Positions 14,888 through 23,471 of a DNA stretch of 26,267 nt are shown here, in pieces; the stretch's first letter is position 1, and each line of letters starts with the position of its first letter. Position numbers and translations under genes: made by a program. Source of the DNA: an uncultured Eubacterium sp. (GTDB lineage: Bacteria; Bacillota; Clostridia; Lachnospirales; Lachnospiraceae); the NCBI GenBank assembly GCA_910577295.1, contig CAJTLS010000033.1:1-26267 (forward strand), given 5' to 3'. The notes below the pieces were generated by a model. The model saw only the letters and a program-made list of their open reading frames with translations, was not told where the DNA came from and ran no database searches.

Positions 14888-16453
14888 ATGCAAGAGTTTC
14901 GAAGAAGATTACAAAATTTCTACAGAGTCGCCTACCGATGGTGCGACTGCATTCGCGCACAGCAGATATCATTATCCGATAACCTGCTGTCTGCTGTGAT
15001 ATCTTCTTTAGAAGCTCTGTTACAGTGTCAGGAATTGCAAGATGTAGTGACGGAGATAACGGATTGTTTTACGCTGTTCTTGACGGCATATGAGGACAGG
15101 GACAGGATTTTGGCGGCAGACTATATGGAGACCGGAATCTTACGTTTGTTGGAGGATGCTACACAGCAGATGTTGGCGGAAGAACCGCTGCCGCAGGTGG
15201 GAGAGGGATATGAATTAGAAATGACTTCTGTATCGTCGTATACGCTTGTGCGTACGGTTGACGGTAAGAGAAAATATTTACATTCTAACCTGAATCCTTT
15301 CCGTGAAGCGGAACGGTTTACAGAGCGATGGATGGGGGAAGGAATCTGTGCATATCATGTAGTCGGTTTGGGGCTTGGCTATCATGTGGAGAGTCTCAGC
15401 AGATATCCGTATCTTCATGTCTATGTATATGAAGAGGATGAGGAGCTGATATCCATCTGTAAAAGATATTCCGATGTGTGGCCAATTTTAGAGAAACGAC
15501 AGAATGTCCATATTCTGGCAGATTCGGGGTATGAGCAGCTTGTCAGAAAGGCACAGGAGATAGAAGAACAGAAGACAAAGGAGCAGTTATGTTTATATCA
15601 TCCCTCGATCGAGACAATTCGGGATACACGTTTGCAGGAGAATATGCAGACGCTCTTTTTGCAGATGGACAATGCGAATCGCTGGTCGAATCTGATGAAA
15701 ATTAATTTTTCCGAAAATGTAAAACGTGTGCCAAATGGTGAGGACAGGCTGCGGGAGAATTTTGCTGGAAAGATAGTTTATCTTATTGCCGGAGGGCCCT
15801 CGCTCGACAAGAATATCCATTTGCTCAAAGAGCGCAGGGAAAATGATTTGGTTCTTACTGTGGGAACTTCATTGCGCCGCTGTATTCAGGAAGAAATCCA
15901 TCCTGATTATGGAATCATTACCGACCCGAAGACTGCTGTTTATGCGCAGATTAACGGTATTCAGCAGAGTCGGATTCCCTTGTTGCTTTTGAGTACAGCT
16001 TATCTGTATCTGGCGAGGGATTACGAGGGTGAGAAATACTTACTCTGTCAGGAGGGATATGAGCCGGCAGAGGAGTTTGCTCATAAACGGGGATGGCAGA
16101 CGTTTGAGACAGGCGCCTCCGTAGTGACAACCGCACTTGATTTTTGTATCAAAATGGGTGTTAGAAAGGTCGTTTTTCTTGGCCTTGATTTGGCGTTTAC
16201 CGGCGGGCGCAGTCATCAGGGGGTGAAAGAGAAAGATATGACAGCTCGATCAGAATTATATGTGACGGATATTGATGGAAACCAAATTGCCACTTCCCGA
16301 AATCTAAATCATTATCGTTTATGGATAGAGAGACGGATAGCACGGGCAAAGCAGGATAAGCTTCCGATAGAGTTTATTGACGCCTCGGAAGGAGGCGCCC
16401 GGGTAGAGGGCACAGTAGTGCAGACGCTACTCCGGACGATGTCAGAAAGTTAA
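14888..16453 (+). CDS. maf: Maf-type flagellin nonulosonate glycosyltransferase
   Basis: A 521-residue protein of the motility accessory factor family (MptE-like/DUF115 core). These enzymes transfer pseudaminic or legionaminic acid from the CMP donor to flagellin Ser/Thr. Core motifs are VYLIAGGPSLDKNIHLL (about residues 296-312), DYGIITDPK, a Val-Val-x-x-Ala-Leu-Asp stretch and VVFLGLDLAFTGGRSHQG. An N-terminal domain before residue 290 contains GLGLGYHVESL. Ending the neuB-neuA operon, it makes flagellin glycosylation the most likely purpose of the cluster, although no flagellin or other flagellar gene is in the window. Its stop is 2 bp from the converging rmlC stop. Confidence 0.87.
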   Translation: MQEFRRRLQNFYRVAYRWCDCIRAQQISLSDNLLSAVISSLEALLQCQELQDVVTEITDCFTLFLTAYEDRDRILAADYMETGILRLLEDATQQMLAEEPLPQVGEGYELEMTSVSSYTLVRTVDGKRKYLHSNLNPFREAERFTERWMGEGICAYHVVGLGLGYHVESLSRYPYLHVYVYEEDEELISICKRYSDVWPILEKRQNVHILADSGYEQLVRKAQEIEEQKTKEQLCLYHPSIETIRDTRLQENMQTLFLQMDNANRWSNLMKINFSENVKRVPNGEDRLRENFAGKIVYLIAGGPSLDKNIHLLKERRENDLVLTVGTSLRRCIQEEIHPDYGIITDPKTAVYAQINGIQQSRIPLLLLSTAYLYLARDYEGEKYLLCQEGYEPAEEFAHKRGWQTFETGASVVTTALDFCIKMGVRKVVFLGLDLAFTGGRSHQGVKEKDMTARSELYVTDIDGNQIATSRNLNHYRLWIERRIARAKQDKLPIEFIDASEGGARVEGTVVQTLLRTMSES

Positions 16454-16455
16454 AG

Positions 16456-17067
16456 TTATGCGGGCGTATTTTGCCCGGACAGCCCAGGCCAGTTTTCATC
16501 CCGTTCGTTGATATTGAGAGGTGTTCCATCGCTCATTTGATATCCGGCGGCGGAGCCGCTGCCGGAGTATTCACCGATGACATCCGGCCATTTGATGCCG
16601 ATGGCAGGGTCGTTCCAAGTGAGACCGCCGTCGTCGCCGGCATGATAGAAGTCGGTGCATTTATAACAAAATTCTGCCCATTCGCTCAGCACGAGATATC
16701 CGTGCGCGAATCCTTTCGGAACATAAAATTGTTTCTTATTCTCTTCTGACAGTTCCAAACCGTACCATTTTCCGTATGTTTTACTGCCCTGACGAATATC
16801 TACGGCTACGTCGAAGACGGAACCGCGTATTACGCGGACAAGTTTTCCCTGTGGATAGTTTTTTTGAAAGTGGAGGCCGCGAAGCACTCCTTTCGAGGAA
16901 CTGGATTGATTGTCCTGTACGAAAGTAAGATTGAGTCCGGCCTCTTTCATATCATTTTCATTGTAAGTCTCCATAAAATAGCCGCGCTCGTCGCCGTGTA
17001 CAGTGGGCTGAATCACACACAATCCCTCAATGCCGCCGGCATTTTTTTCTACCTGTATCTGTCCCAT
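16456..17067 (-). CDS. rmlC: dTDP-4-dehydrorhamnose 3,5-epimerase
   Basis: A 203-residue cupin epimerase, third enzyme of dTDP-L-rhamnose synthesis. Family motifs are HGDERGYFMETYNE, LRGLHFQKNYPQGKLVRV with the catalytic-base His, VFDVAVDIR and YVPKGFAHGYLVLSE. A longer frame opens at TTG 17079, but GGAGG lies immediately before ATG 17067, which I take as the start. It is the last gene of the rmlA-B-D-C operon, 18 bp after rmlD. Its 3' end meets the maf gene with almost no space and no clear terminator between them. Confidence 0.92.
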   Translation of the reverse strand: MGQIQVEKNAGGIEGLCVIQPTVHGDERGYFMETYNENDMKEAGLNLTFVQDNQSSSSKGVLRGLHFQKNYPQGKLVRVIRGSVFDVAVDIRQGSKTYGKWYGLELSEENKKQFYVPKGFAHGYLVLSEWAEFCYKCTDFYHAGDDGGLTWNDPAIGIKWPDVIGEYSGSGSAAGYQMSDGTPLNINERDENWPGLSGQNTPA

Positions 17068-17085
17068 AATTTCCTCCAATTTGTT

Positions 17086-17973
17086 TTATATTTCAATTTC
17101 TGATAAATAACGTGCTAAAGCATCCTGCCAAGTAGGCAGAGGAATAAATCCTTTTTCTTTCAATTTTTCTTTATCCAGCCTACTGTTAAACGGACGTATG
17201 GCTTTTGACAGACCATACTCTGCAGTAGAAACCGGTTTAACCGTGAGGTGCTTGGTATCGTAACAGCTATGCCCCAGAGCAGCAGCCTGACGGAAGATTT
17301 CACAGGCAAATTCATACCAACTGATATAACCGCCCTCATTTGTCGCGTGATAATATCCGTATTGTTTTGTTTCAACCATATCGACAAGCAGCCGTGCCAA
17401 ATCATAGGTGTAGGTCGGCGTGCCAATCTGGTCGTCTACGACGGTTAGTAAGTCATGATTCGCACCAAGGCGCAGCATGGTTTTGATAAAATTATTTCCA
17501 TGAGTGCCGAATACCCATGCAATGCGCACGATAAAAAATTTATCAAGAATCTGGCTTACCGCCTGTTCACCTGCCAGTTTTGTCTCGCCATAGACATTGA
17601 GCGGGGCATAATTTGTCTGGTCAGGTTTCCAAGGCGTACTGCCCTGACCGTCGAAGACATAGTCCGTAGAGAGATACATCATCGGAATATCCAGCTCTTT
17701 ACAGACTGAGGCAATCGTGCGAGTTCCCTCAGAATTAACTTTCACAACAGTCTGCCGGTTTTCTTCCTCTTCAGCGGCATCAACGGCTGTCCATGCGGCG
17801 CAATGGATGACTGCGTCTGGAGAAGCCTCTGGAATAACTTTGTTCACGCTTGCCGGATTGGTAATGTCCATTTCTTCAATATCCACACCGACGGCTTCGT
17901 GATTGCGCTTCATTAATTCATTTACTACGTCATGTCCTAATTGTCCTTTGACGCCGGTAACAAGTACTTTCAT
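17086..17973 (-). CDS. rmlD: dTDP-4-dehydrorhamnose reductase
   Basis: A 295-residue NAD(P)H-dependent short-chain (extended SDR) reductase that performs the last step to dTDP-L-rhamnose. Motifs are the nucleotide site GVKGQLGHD at the N-terminus, YLSTDYVFDG, and the catalytic Tyr-x-x-x-Lys in YGETKLAGE. Three codons before the chosen ATG there is another ATG at 17982, but AGGAAAGG abuts it with no space and sits at the normal distance from ATG 17973, which also gives the standard MKVLVTG start. It lies 24 bp after rmlB and 18 bp before rmlC. Confidence 0.93.
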   Translation of the reverse strand: MKVLVTGVKGQLGHDVVNELMKRNHEAVGVDIEEMDITNPASVNKVIPEASPDAVIHCAAWTAVDAAEEEENRQTVVKVNSEGTRTIASVCKELDIPMMYLSTDYVFDGQGSTPWKPDQTNYAPLNVYGETKLAGEQAVSQILDKFFIVRIAWVFGTHGNNFIKTMLRLGANHDLLTVVDDQIGTPTYTYDLARLLVDMVETKQYGYYHATNEGGYISWYEFACEIFRQAAALGHSCYDTKHLTVKPVSTAEYGLSKAIRPFNSRLDKEKLKEKGFIPLPTWQDALARYLSEIEI

Positions 17974-17997
17974 GTTTAACATCCTTTCCTTTGGCGG

Positions 17998-19017
17998 TCA
18001 GCGATTGCCGTACATTTTTTCATAGTAGTCCTGATACTCTCCCGAGATAATGGTCTCCCACCATTCCCTGTTGTCGAGATACCATTGGATGGTCTTTTTG
18101 ATTCCGTCGGCAAAGCTTGTTTCCGGCAGCCATCCAAGTTCTTTATGAATTTTCGCCGGGTCGATGGCATAGCGCATATCGTGTCCCTTGCGGTCGGTGA
18201 CATAGGTAATCAGACTTTCCGGTTTGTTAAGTTCTTTGCATATAATTTTGACAATATCTATATTTCGCATCTCGTTATGCCCGCCAATGTTATAAACTTC
18301 GCCAACACGTCCATTGTGAATAATTAAATCAATGGCTTTGCAATGGTCTTCCACATAGAGCCAGTCGCGGACGTTCTCTCCCGTACCATAAACAGGCAGA
18401 GGCTTATCATTGAGGGCATTGGCAATCATTAGCGGAATGAGCTTTTCTGGAAAATGGTAGGGACCGTAATTATTGGAACAGCGGCTGATGGAAACCGGTA
18501 AATCATAAGTACGGTGATATGCCAGTACGAGTAAATCAGCGCTTGCTTTTGAAGAGCTGTAGGGGCTGCTCGTGTGGATTGGCGTCTCTTCCGTGAAGAA
18601 GACATCCGGTTGGTCAAGCGGTAAATCGCCATATACCTCGTCTGTGGATACCTGATGATAGCGGGTAATGCCGTATTTGCAGCATGCGTCCATCAGGACA
18701 GCAGTACCTTTAATATTGGTATCAAGAAAAACTTCCGGATCCTCAATGGAGCGGTCTACGTGGCTCTCTGCCGCAAAGTTTACGATGATATCCGGCTTCT
18801 CCTCTTCGAACAGTTTGTAGACAGCCTCACGGTTTGTAATGCTCTCTTTCACAAAGCGGAAAGACGGATTATCCATAATGGGAGCAAGCGTCGACATGTT
18901 TCCCGCATAAGTGAGACAATCTAAGCAGATAATGCGGTAATCTGGATATTTTTTGAGCATATAAAAGATAAAATTACTGCCGATAAATCCGGCGCCTCCG
19001 GTAACGATAATAGTCAT
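17998..19017 (-). CDS. rmlB: dTDP-glucose 4,6-dehydratase
   Basis: A 339-residue NAD-dependent extended SDR enzyme, second step of dTDP-L-rhamnose synthesis. The N-terminal Rossmann motif is VTGGAGFIGSNF (residues 5-16). NFAAESHVDRSIEDPE, STDEVYGDL, the catalytic Tyr-x-x-x-Lys in SPYSSSKASAD and RCSNNYGPYHFPEKLIPL identify RmlB rather than another epimerase. GGAGG precedes the ATG. Second gene of the operon, 51 bp after rmlA. Full length. Confidence 0.95.
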   Translation of the reverse strand: MTIIVTGGAGFIGSNFIFYMLKKYPDYRIICLDCLTYAGNMSTLAPIMDNPSFRFVKESITNREAVYKLFEEEKPDIIVNFAAESHVDRSIEDPEVFLDTNIKGTAVLMDACCKYGITRYHQVSTDEVYGDLPLDQPDVFFTEETPIHTSSPYSSSKASADLLVLAYHRTYDLPVSISRCSNNYGPYHFPEKLIPLMIANALNDKPLPVYGTGENVRDWLYVEDHCKAIDLIIHNGRVGEVYNIGGHNEMRNIDIVKIICKELNKPESLITYVTDRKGHDMRYAIDPAKIHKELGWLPETSFADGIKKTIQWYLDNREWWETIISGEYQDYYEKMYGNR

Positions 19018-19068
19018 AAAAATCCTCCATTCTAACGATAAAATGCTGTTCTGTCCAACAATGGTTTG

Positions 19069-19965
19069 TTAGTGTAGTGTGTCCATATATTTGCCATCCA
19101 AAACATCTTTGAGGTACTTACCATATTGATTCTTTTTCAGAACTTCATATACGGCGAGAACATCTTCACGTTGAATCCAGCCATTTAGATAGGCAATTTC
19201 CTCTAAACAACCGATTTTGCGGTGCTGGTGGGTTTCTACTGTCTTGACAAAGTTAGTGGCGTCCACAAGGCTTTCATGTGTTCCGGTATCAAGCCATGTA
19301 AATCCCTGTCCGAGAAGTTCAACATTAAGCGCACCCTGCTCCAGATAGATTTTGTTCAAATCAGTAATTTCCAATTCGCCCCGCTTACTTGGCTTCAGGT
19401 TTCTGGCATATTCTACGACATGGTTATCGTAGAAATACAATCCGGTGACACAATAATTACTCTTTGGATGTTCCGGTTTTTCCTCAATGGAGACAGCTTT
19501 TCCCTCTGCGTCAAATTCTACAATACCAAAACGCTCCGGGTCGTCTACATAATATCCGAATACAGTAGCGCCGTGACCGCTTTCAGCATTGTTGACAGCA
19601 GATAAAAGGCGCTTTTTCAGACCGTGTCCAGAAAAAATGTTATCGCCCAATACCATGGCAACCGTGTCGTTTCCGATAAACTCAGAACCGATTAAAAAAG
19701 CTTGGGCAAGTCCGTCTGGACTTGGCTGCACCGCGTAGGAGAGATGAATGCCGAAGCGGCTGCCATCGTTTAGTAATTCCTCAAAACGCGGTGTATCCTG
19801 CGGTGTAGAAATAATGAGAATATCACGTATTCCCGCATTCATTAACACGGATAGCGGATAGTATATCATCGGTTTATCATAGATAGGTAACAGTTGTTTA
19901 CTTGTCACGGTAGTTAATGGATAGAGACGCGTACCCGACCCACCGGCTAAAATGATGCCTTTCAT
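19069..19965 (-). CDS. rmlA: Glucose-1-phosphate thymidylyltransferase
   Basis: A 298-residue nucleotidyltransferase that makes dTDP-glucose, the first step of the pathway. Diagnostic sequences are LAGGSGTRLYPLT at the N-terminus, SKQLLPIYDKPMIYYPLS, VLGDNIFSG, the EEKPEHPKSNYCVTGLYFYD region, and FTWLDTGTHESL. All active-site motifs look intact. GGAGG lies before the ATG. It is the promoter-proximal gene of the rml operon. The 113-bp gap from the upstream MerR-methyltransferase gene contains a MerR-type promoter, so the operon may be controlled by that protein. Confidence 0.95.
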   Translation of the reverse strand: MKGIILAGGSGTRLYPLTTVTSKQLLPIYDKPMIYYPLSVLMNAGIRDILIISTPQDTPRFEELLNDGSRFGIHLSYAVQPSPDGLAQAFLIGSEFIGNDTVAMVLGDNIFSGHGLKKRLLSAVNNAESGHGATVFGYYVDDPERFGIVEFDAEGKAVSIEEKPEHPKSNYCVTGLYFYDNHVVEYARNLKPSKRGELEITDLNKIYLEQGALNVELLGQGFTWLDTGTHESLVDATNFVKTVETHQHRKIGCLEEIAYLNGWIQREDVLAVYEVLKKNQYGKYLKDVLDGKYMDTLH

Positions 19966-20022
19966 TGTTTGTCCTCCATAATAAAAAGTTTTCTCCTCAA
20001 AGAGGTGTTCTGTTTTATAGAC

Positions 20023-20053
20023 AGTATAAAAGATAACGTTACGTCACCTGCAA
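20023..20053 (-). promoter_or_regulatory. MerR-type long-spacer promoter and operator of rml operon
   Basis: Read on the - strand, TTGCAG (20053-20048) and TATACT (20028-20023) are separated by 19 bp, the unusual spacing of MerR-activated promoters. A 19-bp near-palindrome (20031-20049, + strand AGATAACGTTACGTCACCT, centre at 20040) matches its own reverse complement at 7 of 9 positions per arm and sits in the spacer, as known MerR operators do. It is 58 bp before rmlA and directly downstream of the merR-methyltransferase gene. Confidence 0.75.
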
Positions 20054-20078
20054 GAACTTTTTTAAATTTTTTTACAAC

Positions 20079-21269
20079 CTAATCCTTTTTGGCAATAAAT
20101 ATGCCCGCCTCTTTGGTGACGGAAAATCCGTGTTGTACTTTCTGTCTTACATAACTGCGGAAATCACCGTACCGGTTGAGCAAATATTGGTTTTGATTAC
20201 CATGACAGGATAAGATGTACGAGATTAGCGGTTCCGCTTCCGTGACAAAAAGTCCGTCCTCATAATCCAGCCACTGTGTATGCGGAAAGAGAGGCGCCAG
20301 ATAGGCCCCCCCATTTTCTTTTCCAAAGCGCTCATAGAGCTTGTCCGCCGACAAAACAATCCGCGGATCAAAGTCGGCAACCAAACGGCTTATCTCCTGC
20401 ATATGCGCCTTACCATACGTGCTGGCAATAAATATGCCGTCCGGTTTTAAAACACGTTTGATTTCGTCACATACCTTACCAATATCGCTGCAATAAAAGA
20501 GTACATGGTTTGCCAGCACAACGTCAAAGCTGTTGTCGTTAAAAGGCAATGCGGCAGCATCAGCGGCAATAAATGTAAACCCGCTCCTGATATTATTTTC
20601 CGTCAGATTGCGCCTTGCGTCGCGCAGCATGCCATCGGATAAATCCGATAGCGTAACTGAGAGGGAGGAGGGGAAGCGGGTTTGATTTGAAGTCCAGAGA
20701 GTGCCGTCTCCGCAGCCAATTTCCAGTACGGTTTCGCCGTCATGGAAGTGGCACTGTTCATAGAGCCAGTGAAACCAGCCTTGCTTATTTAACGAATATT
20801 TGTGGTGCAATTGGATACGGGATGAGATATTAGAAGCGTTCTGATATTGATTTTTCAGACTCTTTTCCACTGCCGTCAGATGAATCAGCTCTCTCATCTG
20901 ATTCCAATCCACTTCTTTTCCGGTGCGCAGTGTAGAGGCAGTATCCTCAATGGCCTGCTCGATCAATTGCATCTGTTCTATGCGGTCTTGAATCAGCTTC
21001 TTCTGAATGGCAAGGGAATTGAGCATAAAGTGGCAATCAAAATTATCTAGCGTCATCTCACGGATTTCTTTTAGTGAGAACCCGAGGTATTTGAATAACA
21101 GGATTTGTTGTAGTTTGGCAAAATCCTTTTCCGAGTAAAACCGCGCGCCGGAATCATTAACATAGGACGGCTTTAATATATCCTGCTGGTCATAGTAGCG
21201 TATTGTGCGCAAAGTTACCTGTGCCATTTTGGCAAATTCGCCGGAAGAAAAGTACGATTCCTTTTTCAT
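20079..21269 (-). CDS. MerR regulator fused to SAM-dependent methyltransferase
   Basis: A 396-residue two-domain protein. Residues 8-75 form a MerR winged-helix (SSGEFAKMAQVTLRTIRYYD, then ILKPSYVNDSGARFYSEKD and GFSLKEIREM), followed by the usual dimer coiled coil (about 85-120). Residues 150-390 form a class I methyltransferase with motif I VLEIGCGDG (181-189), DAAALPFNDNSFDVV and ANHVLFY. In classic MerR proteins the C-terminal part binds the inducer, so here the methyltransferase domain may act as the sensor, as an enzyme, or both. The gene is upstream of and co-directional with the rml operon, whose promoter has a MerR-like operator. No matching palindrome was found before its own start. 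The methyl acceptor is unknown. Confidence 0.85.
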   Translation of the reverse strand: MKKESYFSSGEFAKMAQVTLRTIRYYDQQDILKPSYVNDSGARFYSEKDFAKLQQILLFKYLGFSLKEIREMTLDNFDCHFMLNSLAIQKKLIQDRIEQMQLIEQAIEDTASTLRTGKEVDWNQMRELIHLTAVEKSLKNQYQNASNISSRIQLHHKYSLNKQGWFHWLYEQCHFHDGETVLEIGCGDGTLWTSNQTRFPSSLSVTLSDLSDGMLRDARRNLTENNIRSGFTFIAADAAALPFNDNSFDVVLANHVLFYCSDIGKVCDEIKRVLKPDGIFIASTYGKAHMQEISRLVADFDPRIVLSADKLYERFGKENGGAYLAPLFPHTQWLDYEDGLFVTEAEPLISYILSCHGNQNQYLLNRYGDFRSYVRQKVQHGFSVTKEAGIFIAKKD

Positions 21270-21515
21270 ATAAGGTATGCTTCCTTTCTTTTCTGTGTTT
21301 TAGTATTCTCTATATGTTCCAAAGAATCCGTTGGGGCAAAATATTTTTTGAGTCCAACATCGGAAAGAAATTAGAATCATGTGTTGTCATTGTATCATGA
21401 ATACAATTGTGTTTCCATTATAATTGGTAAAAAGAAAAAACAATAAATCGATTTTGGGCAGAACATCCGCATACGGAAGAAAGCTTTTCACCGACTTATT
21501 GCTTTTTCGGAATCG

Positions 21516-21929
21516 TTAAACCAATTCGGCAATTCGACTTACACCAACATAAATTTCCGATATTTTATACCATGTGCGTAAACCGACAATACCGTCTTGT
21601 GTCAAATTAAATATCCTTTGGAAAGTTCGTACTGCCTGCTCGGTTGCCGGTCCAAAGATACCATCCTCTGCAATTTTGGGAATGAGAGGATATCCGTTAG
21701 AAATGACATTGAGCTGACGCTGCATCTGCCTCACTTTCTCTCCCGAATCACCTTGCCGTAACGGCGTGCCGGGATAGGAGGCGGGAATTCCTGAGATTTC
21801 TTCTGATGAATTTATAAACATGGAATCTCCGTAGTAGTTTCGTATAATCTCAATAGGAGTGTATCCCTGATCGCCAAGCGCCTTGGAACCCCACTGGCTT
21901 AACCGTATTCTGTAGGGTATATACATCAT
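21516..21929 (-). pseudogene. C-terminal stub of SleC-like spore cortex-lytic protein
   Basis: A 137-codon frame. From about residue 10 (LSQWGSKALGDQGYTPIEII) to the end it resembles the C-terminal part of SleC/SpoIID-like clostridial proteins. It ends in a PG_binding_1 domain (LRQGDSGEKVRQMQRQLN, DGIFGPATEQAVRTFQ, DGIVGLRTWYKI). Related proteins run several hundred residues and have a catalytic region ahead of this; that part is missing. The break lies between about 21902 and 21946, directly next to the serine recombinase stop, so the gene was probably cut by that element. The first residues (MMYIPYRI) are probably element-derived. Family assignment is from memory of the conserved WGS...YYYGD pattern and is moderately sure. 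Confidence 0.65.
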
Positions 21930-21946
21930 TAATGCCCGAATTTAGG
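21902..21946. mobile_element. Predicted left end/attachment site of serine-recombinase element
   Basis: The boundary interval: to its left the SleC-like reading frame is recognisable, to its right the recombinase gene begins. The crossover dinucleotide cannot be fixed without the other end, which is not in the window. The element covers everything from here to at least the right edge if its genes are one unit. Confidence 0.5.
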
Positions 21947-23395
21947 CTATTCTATCATAAACAGATTAAAAGATATTGTATCATTATCCTTGTCATACTC
22001 AATATTTTTGCATATTGAGCGGATTGCTTCTCCCTTTCTTGCTGTATCTGAATCGCTTTCCAAAATTTGTATGACGGCATTTATATTATCTAAAATGGAA
22101 GCACTGTTTTCTTCTGGCAGTTCAGTCGTTTTAACAGACAGATTTTTTGTAATTTGTTTGCGCTGCTTCTCAATCATGGATTTGTTTCTTTTGTATTCAT
22201 CCAGAGTATCAATGCCGTCAATATAGGCCAATTTTATCCGTTCTTCTTTTTTATCAAGTTCTTTTAGTTGCTCCTGAATTAATTTCTCGTTGATATCAAT
22301 AGTTCGAGAGGGAATTTTTTCGTAGTCAACAGTGTCGGAAAGCAGTAATGCCTTTAGCCCGTCAATAACATATGTTTCAGCTTTTTTTGCATTTAGATAA
22401 CTGCTCTTTTCACAGGTTCCTTTATTAAATTTCCAGCACTGGAAATGTTTTACGTTACCATTGCAAAAGGCGAGAGAAGAACCACATCTTGCACATTTTA
22501 ACGTACCGCTTAGCCAGTGCTTGGCCGCAGAACTCGGAACCCGCCGCACGGAACCGTGATATTTTTCCATAGATGATTTTATTTTTCTCTGTGCTTTGTC
22601 AAAGATATCCTGTGATACGATGGGCATATGCTGTCCGTCACGGATTATGACTTCACCATCTTTCTTTTTCCCTCTTGCGCGGGGGGCATAGTTCCATCGT
22701 ATTTTACCAATATAAAATGGATTTTCCAATATATAATGGACAATTCGACGCTCGAATTTGTTTCTTTTTGCCGTCCGGTACCCGGCATTGTTTAAGATTA
22801 GTGTTATATTGGATATGCTCTCGTTTTGATTGACGTATTGGTCGTAAATAAATTGTACAATCTTGGATTGCTCTGGTTCTGGGATGGGGATGCCGTCATT
22901 ATCCATCACATAGCCAAAAGGGATTTTGCTGTTATATCCACCAGCTAAAGCCTTTTGCATCATACCGCGTTTTACTTCAGAGGATAAGCGTATGGAATAA
23001 TATTCGTCCATCCATTCCAGTATACGCTCAATCAGGGTTCCAAACGGACCATCTATAATCGGTTCGGATACGCTGACAACAGAAACGCCGCTCCTTTTTA
23101 AAAGGGATTTGTACAGGATGGATTCCTCCTGATTTCTGGCAAAACGGCTAAATTTCCATACAAGTATGGTATCAATGGGGTGTTCTTTACTTTTGGCGAG
23201 GGCAATCATGCTCTGAAATGCTTCTCTCTTGTCCGCTTTTGTTCCGGATATACCAATATCTTCGAAAATATGTTCTTTGTTGATTATTATATTGTTTTTT
23301 TTGGCGTACTCCAAAATAAGTCGTTTTTGTGCGTCCGGACTGTATTCATCCTGATTTTCGGTTGATACCCGAATATAGGCGGCGCCAAACTGCAT
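21947..23395 (-). CDS. Large serine recombinase of a mobile element
   Basis: A 482-residue site-specific recombinase. The resolvase domain has the catalytic Ser11 in YIRVSTENQDE and the VWKFSRFARN motif. A Recombinase domain follows (residues about 150-285, with KIPFGYVMD and ILENPFYIGKIRW), then a zinc ribbon with Cys301, Cys304, Cys320 and Cys328, and a coiled coil (about 370-420). All key residues are present, so it is probably active. It lies at the edge of an AT-rich insertion and its stop is within about 45 bp of the interrupted SleC-like sequence, as expected if the attachment site is there. SpoIVCA, which excises the sigK skin element, is in the same family. No excisionase-like protein was recognised nearby. 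Confidence 0.93.
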   Translation of the reverse strand: MQFGAAYIRVSTENQDEYSPDAQKRLILEYAKKNNIIINKEHIFEDIGISGTKADKREAFQSMIALAKSKEHPIDTILVWKFSRFARNQEESILYKSLLKRSGVSVVSVSEPIIDGPFGTLIERILEWMDEYYSIRLSSEVKRGMMQKALAGGYNSKIPFGYVMDNDGIPIPEPEQSKIVQFIYDQYVNQNESISNITLILNNAGYRTAKRNKFERRIVHYILENPFYIGKIRWNYAPRARGKKKDGEVIIRDGQHMPIVSQDIFDKAQRKIKSSMEKYHGSVRRVPSSAAKHWLSGTLKCARCGSSLAFCNGNVKHFQCWKFNKGTCEKSSYLNAKKAETYVIDGLKALLLSDTVDYEKIPSRTIDINEKLIQEQLKELDKKEERIKLAYIDGIDTLDEYKRNKSMIEKQRKQITKNLSVKTTELPEENSASILDNINAVIQILESDSDTARKGEAIRSICKNIEYDKDNDTISFNLFMIE

Positions 23396-23419
23396 AAAAT
23401 CACTCCCTTATATATCTAT

Positions 23420-23448
23420 ACAATATATATTTTAGAGAAAATTGTCAA
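23420..23448 (-). promoter_or_regulatory. Predicted promoter of serine recombinase
   Basis: On the - strand, TTGACA (23448-23443) and TATTGT (23425-23420) have a 17-bp spacer. GGGAGTG precedes the recombinase ATG. A perfect -35 suggests vegetative sigma-A transcription rather than a sporulation sigma. Confidence 0.65.
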
Positions 23449-23471
23449 CTACAGAAAATGAAATATTAAAA

